A DNA stretch of 13,834 nucleotides from JADJEK01 sp052034255 (lineage in GTDB: Bacteria > Planctomycetota > B15-G4 > JADJEK01). Below the pieces are notes generated by a model. The model searched no databases and was not told the DNA's origin. It was given only the letters and a program-made list of their open reading frames with translations. Positions 7,236-13,609 of the stretch are shown piece after piece. A program made the translations under genes and the position numbers. The stretch lies in contig JBPOIU010000010.1 of assembly GCA_052034255.1 (NCBI GenBank), forward strand, positions 1 to 13,834. The letters are read 5' to 3'. Position 1 is the first letter of the stretch. Each line of letters starts with the position of its first letter.

Positions 7236-8188
7236 CACTTCGTCTGCGTGCGCGCGAGTTCGAGTTCGGAACCGATGCGACCGAACGCGGCCCACATCGG
7301 TGACCGCGAGCCTCGCGTCCACGCGATCTGCGCGTCCTCGTGGCGACCGTTCACGTAGTGCCAATTGCCGACGCCATAGGCGACGGTCGCGAAGTCGACC
7401 GAGTCCTCGCCCTTTGCTCCGAGTTCATCGAGCACGCGATCGCCGTCCCATTCGCCGGCGTAGATCCGGCACAGCGCGAAGTACGCGTGGTACTCGACGA
7501 TCGGGAAGTTCGCGGGAATCGCGCGCAGTGCGTCCTTCGCTTCGGCGGTGCGGCCTGCGCGCAGCAGGGAGGCACACAGCCAATTCGTGCCGGACGTCTG
7601 CGAGTCGGGGTTGTTCGAGCGCTCGAGGCATTCGCGCCATGCCGTCACGGCACCGTCGAAGTCGTCCTGGAAATGCCGTGCGAGCGCGAGGTGGTAGTAG
7701 ATGTTCTGCTGCAACGTCTCGATGTCGAGCTTCTGCGCATTCGGGACCAGCGCCGGCTCCTGTTGGTCGGGTTGGCCCTGCACCATCTCCGCCGCGCGTT
7801 CCAGCGTGGCCTCGGCGTCGGCGAAGCGCCGCGCGGTGATCTGCCGGTGCCCGAGGTGGCGCAGCATGCGCGGATCGTTCGGGAATTGCCGTACTCCGCG
7901 TTCGAACGTCGCCAGCGCTTCGCGCACGCGTCCCATCGCACCGGCCCGCCGACCGAGCGCGATCAGCGCGTCCGCGTCGTTGGGATCGTTCGCGAGCCGA
8001 GCCTTCGCCGCGTCGTATGCGGCTTGATGCATCGCGAGGACATCCGGCGCGATCGGCAGATCGCGCAGCGATTCACCGACCAGCGAGACGACTTCCGCAT
8101 CCGCCGCTTCGGGTGCGAACGTTCCGCGAATCGAGCTGCATTGGGTGAGCGCGAGGACGAGGAGTGGGGCGGCGATGAAGTGCTTCAT
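7235..8188 (-). CDS. TPR-repeat lipoprotein
   Basis: 317-residue predicted lipoprotein with helical tetratricopeptide-type repeats, usually protein-protein interaction scaffolds. The N-terminus MKHFIAAPLLVLALTQC has a lipobox-like LTQC (Cys17; Gln in place of the usual Gly/Ala/Ser is slightly unusual). TPR-like helix pairs are visible at about 73-106 (DALIALGRRAGAMGRVREAL followed by FPNDP), 107-135, 163-191 (YYHLALARHFQDDFDGAVTAW) and 200-222 (NWLCASLLRAGRTAEAKDAL), with a further pair near 235-255 and 264-290. It is the first gene of a coupled pair: its stop TGA overlaps the next start as TGATG. No catalytic motif. It may hold or organise its partner, the decarboxylase-like lipoprotein, at the membrane; this is inferred from gene order only. 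The ATG at 8188 gives the signal sequence directly. Confidence 0.82.
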   Translation of the reverse strand: MKHFIAAPLLVLALTQCSSIRGTFAPEAADAEVVSLVGESLRDLPIAPDVLAMHQAAYDAAKARLANDPNDADALIALGRRAGAMGRVREALATFERGVRQFPNDPRMLRHLGHRQITARRFADAEATLERAAEMVQGQPDQQEPALVPNAQKLDIETLQQNIYYHLALARHFQDDFDGAVTAWRECLERSNNPDSQTSGTNWLCASLLRAGRTAEAKDALRAIPANFPIVEYHAYFALCRIYAGEWDGDRVLDELGAKGEDSVDFATVAYGVGNWHYVNGRHEDAQIAWTRGSRSPMWAAFGRIGSELELARTQTK

Positions 8189-8254
8189 GCCGGCAGATTG
8201 CCGCCGCCGCGATGGGGAATCAACTCCGCGGCGACGCAGCCGTCAGGCTCGGAC

Positions 8255-8283
8255 ACCTTGTTGTGGGTTCAGCTGTGCGTCAA
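8255..8283 (-). promoter_or_regulatory. Candidate sigma-70 promoter for the lipoprotein pair
   Basis: Read on the minus strand, TTGACG (8283-8278) is followed after 17 bp by CAAGGT (8260-8255), leaving roughly 65 bp to the start of the TPR gene. The -35 matches consensus in five of six positions but the -10 is poor, so this is only a candidate. Confidence 0.28.
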
Positions 8284-8296
8284 TTCCTCGAAGCGG

Positions 8297-8313
8297 GGGG
8301 TTGCTGAGACCCC
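8297..8313 (-). terminator. Weak hairpin after the MerR-type regulator gene
   Basis: GGGGT (8297-8301) pairs with ACCCC (8309-8313) across a 7-nt loop, about 35 bp beyond the regulator's stop codon. No U-run follows. It could end the regulator transcript before the candidate promoter of the lipoprotein pair. Confidence 0.25.
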
Positions 8314-8348
8314 GGAACGCGCGACGGAATCGTGGACTCTGGTCCGGT

Positions 8349-9227
8349 TCACGGCGTCGCGGCGCGCTGGTTCCAACCGTCGACCCAGGCCGCCAGCTCC
8401 GTGAGCGTGCGAGCGATCCGCAGGCGTGGACTCAGTGGGTTGGCCAAACCGGACAACGCACGACCGCCGCCGATCGCCATCAGGTCGAAGCGCTCGAGCA
8501 TCGACGTCAGCGCGACCAGCTCCCGGTCGAACGTCCGCGGGTCGTCGATGTGGTTCGCGCTGAACCAGACGAGTGTCGGCTTCTCGCGCGCGATCGCGTG
8601 CGCGAGTGACTCGACGGGCATCCGCGCACCGAGGTTCTGCGTGCGGAATCCGTGTTCGGTCAGGACCATCGACACGAGCGTCGTCGGGAGCAGGCTCATG
8701 TCGCCGGCGAACGCGCCGCCGAGTGCGACGGGGCCGCGGTCGTTCGTGGGCAGGATCGCGCTCAGTTGATGCAACGCGGCGAGGCAGAGTTCGGTCGCGC
8801 GATGTTCGACGAAGATGCCGTCGCTGGAGTGGAGCCACATCGAGCCGATCGCCTCGAACGCGGGGCGAAGGCACTCGTCGCCGATCGCCGCGATCGATTG
8901 GCCGGCGAGATACCACGACAGGATCAGGCCGCGGACTTCCGGTCCTTTGCCTTCGACCAGGAACGTCCGGAGTTGCTCGGCGGGGGAGGTCGCGACTTCA
9001 CGCGTCGCGGCGGCGCTGAGCTCTCCCAAACCCAGGATCTCCGGGCGTTCGAGCACCAGTCGCCGATCACGGATGAATCGAATGGCGTCGGCGAGAGGAA
9101 TGCGGCGATGACCGCCAGCGGTCTTCGCGATCGCGATGTGGCCGTCGTCGGCCCAGCGCTTGACGGAGGACTCGCTCGCGCCGATCGCGAGGGCCAATTC
9201 CCGGGGAGATAGGGCGGACTTCGACAT
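8349..9227 (-). CDS. MerR-type regulator with CarH/LitR-like cobalamin-binding module lacking the ligand His
   Basis: 292-residue DNA-binding regulator. Residues 5-53 are a winged helix-turn-helix of MerR/excisionase type (SPRELALAIGASESSVKRWADDG, then TAGGHRRI at 36-43, the wing). Residues about 83-155 look like the four-helix cap of B12-dependent photoreceptor repressors: W131 is followed by nine residues and then E141-H142, the W-x9-EH motif that shields the upper axial adenosyl group in CarH. Residues about 166-285 resemble the B12-binding Rossmann domain (VALGGAFAGD, LGARMPVESL, PTLVWFSA, LMAIGGGRAL). However, the G-E-x-H motif that supplies the lower cobalt ligand reads G175-D176-M177-S178 and no His lies between 168 and 190. 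The protein may therefore bind cobalamin differently, or not at all, like B12-independent CarA homologues. CarH/LitR relatives control light-responsive genes; here the target is unknown. The ATG at 9227 has no clear Shine-Dalgarno. Confidence 0.85.
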   Translation of the reverse strand: MSKSALSPRELALAIGASESSVKRWADDGHIAIAKTAGGHRRIPLADAIRFIRDRRLVLERPEILGLGELSAAATREVATSPAEQLRTFLVEGKGPEVRGLILSWYLAGQSIAAIGDECLRPAFEAIGSMWLHSSDGIFVEHRATELCLAALHQLSAILPTNDRGPVALGGAFAGDMSLLPTTLVSMVLTEHGFRTQNLGARMPVESLAHAIAREKPTLVWFSANHIDDPRTFDRELVALTSMLERFDLMAIGGGRALSGLANPLSPRLRIARTLTELAAWVDGWNQRAATP

Positions 9228-9269
9228 CGAGCGGCTCAGCAGGCTCTTCCCGTGGCGGTCGTTTTGAGT

Positions 9270-9298
9270 GTTTTACGGCCATGCCGATGCGGCGGCAA
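9270..9298 (-). promoter_or_regulatory. Candidate promoter of the MerR-type regulator gene
   Basis: On the minus strand, TTGCCG (9298-9293), a 17-bp spacer, then TAAAAC (9275-9270), leaving about 40 bp to the ATG at 9227. MerR-family operators usually sit between -35 and -10, and a small inverted repeat GCCG-ATG-CGGC (9283-9293) lies there, so autoregulation is possible. Matches are modest. Confidence 0.38.
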
Positions 9299-9389
9299 AC
9301 CGAAACTCCGGGAGATTCCAGGGTGGGGCAATCACGGCACTTGATGACATCCATTGCCGCAATCCAAGGAACTAAACGGGAAACGGACC

Positions 9390-9793
9390 TTGCGGACGAG
9401 CCCCGCGCATCTATCGTTCGCGTCTGAACGATTTGAACGTTTGTCTGCGCCCTGTCGCCCGAACCACTCGATGCTTCGCGTCGTCCTGTCTGCCTTCCAC
9501 CGCAGTGCTGTTGATTCAACGGAGAGGAACTGCGGGGGAGGACGGACGAACACGCGGGCTCGAGCCGATGGCGCTGGAGCGCGGGTTTCTCCTCCGAGTT
9601 CGCGCTAGCTGCTCCGAACGTGATGGCGAGCGAAACGGTGTCGGGAGTCGAGTCGACCCCTAAGCCCGATCCTGAGACCAGCATCCCGGCATCCGCGCTC
9701 CGCCACTCCGTTGTCGTTGTCCACCCGCGCGGACGCCACGTCGCGCGGAGCTCCCCGATGGGTCGTTCGACGCGAGTCGAACGGCCCATTTTT
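9390..9793 (+). ncRNA. Candidate small RNA transcript ending at a strong terminator
   Basis: A plus-strand terminator at 9758-9793 has no coding gene in front of it. A possible promoter (TTGCGG 9390-9395, 16 bp, TATCGT 9412-9417) would give an RNA of about 370 nt from near 9424. Within it, 9519-9528 (CGGAGAGGAA) can pair with 9588-9598 with one bulge, and 9725-9748 folds into a 10-bp stem with one bulged G and CCA loop. It matches no RNA family I recognise. The boundaries are guesses; the coding potential of short frames inside looks poor. The alternative is a terminator with no dedicated transcript, limiting read-through toward the convergent gene. Confidence 0.3.
9758..9793 (+). terminator. 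Strong intrinsic terminator, plus strand
   Basis: 14-bp stem: ATGGGTCGTTCGAC (9758-9771) pairs with GTCGAACGGCCCAT (9776-9789), with one G-U wobble, closed by the GNRA-type tetraloop GCGA and followed by TTTTT (9789-9793). On the minus strand the hairpin is preceded, not followed, by the T-run's complement, so the plus strand is the effective direction. Confidence 0.8.
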
Positions 9794-9848
9794 CATCCAC
9801 GAGCGTCGCCGAAAACCGTGACGACGTCCCGCGCTCGTCGGGAGTCGT

Positions 9849-11093
9849 TCACGTAGGCGTTCGCGAGCTGGCGTGCATGGTGTGAAGCAGCGAGCGCACT
9901 CGCTTGCGGTAGCTCGACTCGAAGGACACGCGAGGAACGGCGATCTTGCGTCGCAAGGCAGGATCGCGAAGCGCGCGGCGCGTCGCCGGAGCATGGAGCG
10001 GATCGAGCACGTGCCCGTACAAGCCGCCGCTGGTCCGCGCGTCGATCCCGGCCAGCGCGCGGTAGTACGACTCCTGCGCGCCGAGTCGTCGACAACCGTC
10101 CACGAGCGCGGAGACCACGTCCGCCACGACGGCAGGTGAGAGGGTCGGCCACGTGGCGATGCGCTCACCCCACGCGTCGACGAACGGCCCGAGCGGATAG
10201 AGCAGATCCGCGTGCGCACGCAGTTCCTTGACGCGTCGCAGTGGGTAGTTCCGATGCCCCTCGGGCGCGAGCAGTTCGCGGTAGAGCAGCGCGGCGCGCG
10301 CGAACGCGCCGGCGTAACGCTCGGGGCGTTCCTGCGCCAACTTGCAAAAGCGCTGCTTCTGCGCGTCGCCGACGCGGCGCGCCGACGACGACTCCAAACT
10401 CTGATTCACGTCCCCGACGTTGTGGGTCAGCGTCGCCGCGAGCGCGAGGAGGTCCAGTTCCCGACCAGGCGCGCGCTCGAGGGCGAGGAACGCGTCGGCT
10501 TCACGGCGCAATTCGTCGTCGACGAGTTGTTCGAAACGCTCCGCCGCGGCGGAGTCGGAGAACGCGAGCGACGCCAGCATGGCGCCGACCAGCACCGACA
10601 GCCGTTCCCCGTCATGGCCCGACACGATGCGGCGCGGTGGTAGCTCCAGCGGATCGGCGTCGGTGGTGCACAAGCGCGCGGAGAAACGCCGCACGTCCCA
10701 ATCGGCGAGCGCTGCGGCCAGCTCCAGCATGTGCGCGCGCTCGGCCGCGTCGTCCTGCTCGAACCACAACGCGTGGCGGATCTTCGCGTCGACGTCCGTC
10801 GGTACGTACGTCGCGCAGCTCGCGAAGTGGGCCGCGAGGCAAAGCGCGAAGTAGTCCGTGCGCGCCGCGGGGGACGGCTCGTCCTGCGCGGGGAGGAGGT
10901 CCGGACGGAACAACATCTCCCACCAGCCCAGGGGGTGGTGCGCGAGTTCGTTGAGGCGGCGGGCGTCGCGCCGCGGGCGCTCCCGCTCGCGCGCGTGCGA
11001 CCCATCGAAGAGATAGGGCGCCGCGACGCGGACTTGCTCCACGAGTGTTCGTGGACCGATGAAGCCGCCGAACGCACCACGCCCCTCGGGCAC
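9849..11093 (-). CDS. Hypothetical protein, unrecognised (414 residues)
   Basis: I do not recognise this protein. The frame shows coherent, mainly helical coding sequence: WWEMLFRPDLLPA near 57-69, a Trp/Phe-rich stretch with DYFALCLAAHFASCATYV (about 79-96), an acidic helical region ELDLLALAATLTHNVGDVNQ (212-231), NYPLRRVKELRAHADLLYP (283-301) and YYRALAGIDARTSGGLYGHVL (343-363). No signal peptide, membrane segment or known catalytic motif is seen, so it is probably cytoplasmic. The frame is open to 11495, but that part overlaps the divergent plus-strand gene. No ATG occurs before residue 60; the GTG at 11093 is my best start, while a GTG at 11042 and a CTG at 11198 (behind AGGTGA) are alternatives. 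It may be divergently transcribed from the 759-residue gene, 190 bp away. Confidence 0.7.
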   Translation of the reverse strand: MPEGRGAFGGFIGPRTLVEQVRVAAPYLFDGSHARERERPRRDARRLNELAHHPLGWWEMLFRPDLLPAQDEPSPAARTDYFALCLAAHFASCATYVPTDVDAKIRHALWFEQDDAAERAHMLELAAALADWDVRRFSARLCTTDADPLELPPRRIVSGHDGERLSVLVGAMLASLAFSDSAAAERFEQLVDDELRREADAFLALERAPGRELDLLALAATLTHNVGDVNQSLESSSARRVGDAQKQRFCKLAQERPERYAGAFARAALLYRELLAPEGHRNYPLRRVKELRAHADLLYPLGPFVDAWGERIATWPTLSPAVVADVVSALVDGCRRLGAQESYYRALAGIDARTSGGLYGHVLDPLHAPATRRALRDPALRRKIAVPRVSFESSYRKRVRSLLHTMHASSRTPT

Positions 11094-11283
11094 GGGTTCG
11101 CCGCGTTCGGCGTCTTTGACAGGGCGCGCAGTCAGGGCCGGACCTCGGTTCGGGACGGTGGGACGCGGGATTTTGCGGGAAGCGCGGCCGTGCGCCAGGG
11201 TTTCACCTGGTTTGGGCGCGACGATGCGGCACGACGTGTAGCATCTCGCGCTTTTCGTTCCGTCGGTATTCGTTCGCGCGGGG

Positions 11284-13563
11284 ATGTCCGTGGCCCAACC
11301 AAAGTCGCGCTCCAAGAGCAAAGGCCTGTGGAAGAAGTTGCTGGTCGTCCTCGCCTTCGCGGCCGGCCTGTCGTACTTCGCGTTCACCGTGTTGTTCTTC
11401 GATCCGTTCGAGGCGCGGCTGCTCGAGTCGGACCGCGAGAAGGCGATCGCGATCGAATACACGGTGCCGCGCACGATCGACTTCTTCGCGCACAAGCGCG
11501 GGTTGGTCGACGACGTCGACGCCTTCGAGTTCCCGGTGCCGCGCGTGTGGCGCCAGATCGAGACGCAGCGGACGTTCCGTGAGTTCGCGAAGACGCCGCT
11601 CTACGCGCAGGCCGCGCAGGATCTCGATCTCGGGACGAGGATCGAAGCGTTGCGCGCGCAACTGAACGACGTGCCGCTGCTGTCGCCGCTCGACGACGTC
11701 GTCGGACTCGATTGCGCGGTGTTCGGTCGCGTGAAGGGTCGCGGCTATGACCACAGCGAAGTGGCGCTCGGCTTCTTCGGGACCAACACGACGAAGTTCG
11801 CGTGGGAAGCGGCGGCCAGCGGGTTGGTGCGCTCGTTCGTCACGATGCCGTTCGAGGTCGAGGACACCGAAGCGGGCACGCGCAAGTTCGTGTTCGCCGA
11901 CGGCAAGGAGATCTACGGCTGGCGCTCGCTCGACTTCTTCGTGGTGTCGACGGGACCGAACCTGGTCGACGAAGTGAAGCACTTGGTCGAGAGTCTCGAA
12001 GTGACGCGCGACGCGACGTTGGGCTTCGCACGGCGCTACGCGGCGACGGTCGCGCAGGACGTGCAAGACTTCGCCGGCGTGCGCACGACGCACGAGACGA
12101 CCGCCGCGGACCTGTCGAACCGGGTCCAGCTGCACTTCAACTTGGGCTCGCTGCTGTCGTTGACCGACGCCGATGAAGCGTTCCTCGAGCCGCGCGGCGA
12201 AGTCTCACGCATGGTCGCGGCGAAGATGTTCAACCCGAACTACTTCGACGAACTGACGCTCGACATCGGCGTCGATTCGACGGTCGACCTGCGCGGGATG
12301 CTCGGCTTCGACAAGGACAAGGCCGAGGCGACCGAGAGCGGCTTCTACGACCGCAAGACGTTCGAACTCCAAGCGATGCTTGACAACGCCGCGACGCGTT
12401 TGCCCGAGGACACGTTCTTCGTGATGGCCGCGCGCGTCGACATGGCGCAGTTCCTGCCGACGCTCGTGAAGGCGTTGACCGAAGTCGATCCCGACACGCG
12501 CAAGACGCTCGACGACGTGATGCAGCGGTTCCGCAAGGTGCGCGCCGATTTCCGGCCGACCAACGCGATGGAAGCGGCGCAGCAACTCTCGAACTTCCTC
12601 GGTGACGACATCGTGCTCGCGTTGCGGCGCGACACGTACTTGGGAGCGCCGCAGCGCGGCATGCCGATCATCGCGTTGTTCTTCCAAGTGACGGATCGTG
12701 GTCCGTCGATGGAGGTGCTGAACGCGGCGAACGGCGATCCGACGAAGGCCAAGGGCTTCAACGGGTTCGTGCACCCGATCATCAAGTCGTACACGGTGCT
12801 CGGCGCGATGGCGAAGTGGTTCGAGGTCTCGTACGAGAACAAGGACCGGGCCGCGCAGGACGTCGTGATCACCGATCCCGGCAGTCTCGTGCGCAACGTG
12901 TCGTTCGGCATCCTCGATTCGCAGAAGAAGGACGCGGGCCCGTGGACGCTCGGCGTGACGATTTCGCCGCGCGCCGACATGGTGGTGACGAAGGAGCATC
13001 CGGAAGGCGAATTGCGCGGGACCGGCTTCGAGTTGCTGAACGAGATGTTCCTGCTGTCGCGCGATCCGAATCACTCGATCGTCGTCAACGACCTCAGCAC
13101 GCAGTCGACGCGTGAGGTGAAGTCGCTGTACCTGTCCGAGCGCTATCAGCGCGGACGCGACTTCCTGACCGGCTTCGCGAGCGTCGCGGTCTACCTCGAC
13201 GCGACGCGCTGGCGCGACGTGTTGCGCGATCAGGCGCAAGAGGTCGCCGAGTACGAAGCGCAGGCCGATCGCGCGTGGTGGGACGCGAAGCGCGCCGAAT
13301 TCACGGAACAGTTGATGTCCGGCGAGTTCGCGCAGTGGCGCGGCAAGACGATGCCGCCGGCGATGCAGGAGCGCTTCGACGCGAAGGTGAAGGAGATGGA
13401 AGAAGCGGTCGACGCCGAACGCGTCGCCGAGGCACGCAAGGCCTACGAGCAGGGCTTGGCGTGGGTCGACTTGATCGAAGACGCGTTCCTCGCGGCACGC
13501 ATCGACGAGTCGACGCAGAACATCGAACTGCGCGCGAAGGTCAGGACCGCCTTCGGCGAGTGA
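11284..13563 (+). CDS. Membrane-anchored protein of unknown function (759 residues)
   Basis: Unrecognised large protein. The N-terminus carries basic residues (KSRSKSKGLWKK) followed by one hydrophobic segment (about 18-39), so it is likely a type II single-pass protein with a large periplasmic part. The rest is soluble, mixed alpha/beta, with motifs such as FFVMAARVDMAQFLPTLVKAL (about 379-399) and FLGDDIVLALRRD (438-450), the pattern of a duplicated domain in which each half reports a value for some target; it vaguely resembles DUF3352-type proteins, but I would not assign it. The C-terminus (about 635-759) is a charged, helical, coiled-coil-prone tail rich in Glu, Lys and Ala. The ATG at 11284 lacks a Shine-Dalgarno; GTG at 11290 is a near alternative. 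It stands alone, followed by hairpins. No catalytic residues are evident. Confidence 0.85.
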   Translation: MSVAQPKSRSKSKGLWKKLLVVLAFAAGLSYFAFTVLFFDPFEARLLESDREKAIAIEYTVPRTIDFFAHKRGLVDDVDAFEFPVPRVWRQIETQRTFREFAKTPLYAQAAQDLDLGTRIEALRAQLNDVPLLSPLDDVVGLDCAVFGRVKGRGYDHSEVALGFFGTNTTKFAWEAAASGLVRSFVTMPFEVEDTEAGTRKFVFADGKEIYGWRSLDFFVVSTGPNLVDEVKHLVESLEVTRDATLGFARRYAATVAQDVQDFAGVRTTHETTAADLSNRVQLHFNLGSLLSLTDADEAFLEPRGEVSRMVAAKMFNPNYFDELTLDIGVDSTVDLRGMLGFDKDKAEATESGFYDRKTFELQAMLDNAATRLPEDTFFVMAARVDMAQFLPTLVKALTEVDPDTRKTLDDVMQRFRKVRADFRPTNAMEAAQQLSNFLGDDIVLALRRDTYLGAPQRGMPIIALFFQVTDRGPSMEVLNAANGDPTKAKGFNGFVHPIIKSYTVLGAMAKWFEVSYENKDRAAQDVVITDPGSLVRNVSFGILDSQKKDAGPWTLGVTISPRADMVVTKEHPEGELRGTGFELLNEMFLLSRDPNHSIVVNDLSTQSTREVKSLYLSERYQRGRDFLTGFASVAVYLDATRWRDVLRDQAQEVAEYEAQADRAWWDAKRAEFTEQLMSGEFAQWRGKTMPPAMQERFDAKVKEMEEAVDAERVAEARKAYEQGLAWVDLIEDAFLAARIDESTQNIELRAKVRTAFGE

Positions 13564-13579
13564 CGCCCGCTCGGGCGTC
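13562..13579 (+). terminator. Hairpin overlapping the stop of the 759-residue gene
   Basis: GACGCCCG (13562-13569) pairs with CGGGCGTC (13572-13579), a perfect 8-bp arm pair with a tight centre, beginning inside the stop codon. No U-run. With the next hairpin it probably ends or protects the mRNA. Confidence 0.45.
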
Positions 13580-13586
13580 GTGCGAG

Positions 13587-13609
13587 GTAGGGGGCCGAAG
13601 GCCCCCTAC
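13587..13609 (+). terminator. Perfect 10-bp hairpin with GAA loop
   Basis: GTAGGGGGCC and GGCCCCCTAC flank a GAA triloop, 24 bp after the stop of the upstream gene. It is also the first member of the repeat block that runs to the window edge; its inner part recurs at 13785-13801 with GAC in the loop. No T-tail, so a terminator role is uncertain. Confidence 0.4.

Larger units (their letters stand above)
9228..9848. other. Non-coding region of about 620 bp between two minus-strand genes
   Basis: Frames here give only short or composition-driven ORFs with no recognisable motif, and codon use unlike the neighbouring genes (less strict G/C at the third position, AT-richer start at 9255-9440). It holds a candidate minus-strand promoter for the regulator near 9270-9298, a possible plus-strand promoter near 9390-9417, a bulged hairpin at 9725-9748 and a strong plus-strand terminator at 9758-9793. 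No tRNA, tmRNA, RNase P or SRP signature was recognised. Confidence 0.6.

Noticed and set aside
7340..8404. 354-codon plus-strand frame opposite the TPR lipoprotein
   Set aside because: Biased translation without motifs; the minus frame has lipobox and TPR patterns.
9354..9663. Short plus-strand frames inside the intergenic region (84 and 76 codons)
   Set aside because: No ribosome binding site, no motif, Arg/Ser-rich translation; a non-coding transcript is the better reading.
9560..9700. Possible tRNA or tmRNA-like piece around GAGTCGAGTCGAC
   Set aside because: No acceptor stem, anticodon arm or TTCGANNC T-loop could be assembled on either strand.
9067..9789. 240-codon minus-strand frame reaching across the intergenic region into the regulator gene
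   Set aside because: Its downstream part is an Arg-rich shadow of the regulator and the upstream part has no motif or consistent codon bias.
11203..12135. 310-codon minus-strand frame opposite the 759-residue gene, with an ATG at 11241 near the divergent gene
   Set aside because: The frame ends after 13 codons past that ATG and is antisense in composition; it does not join the frame of the 414-residue protein.
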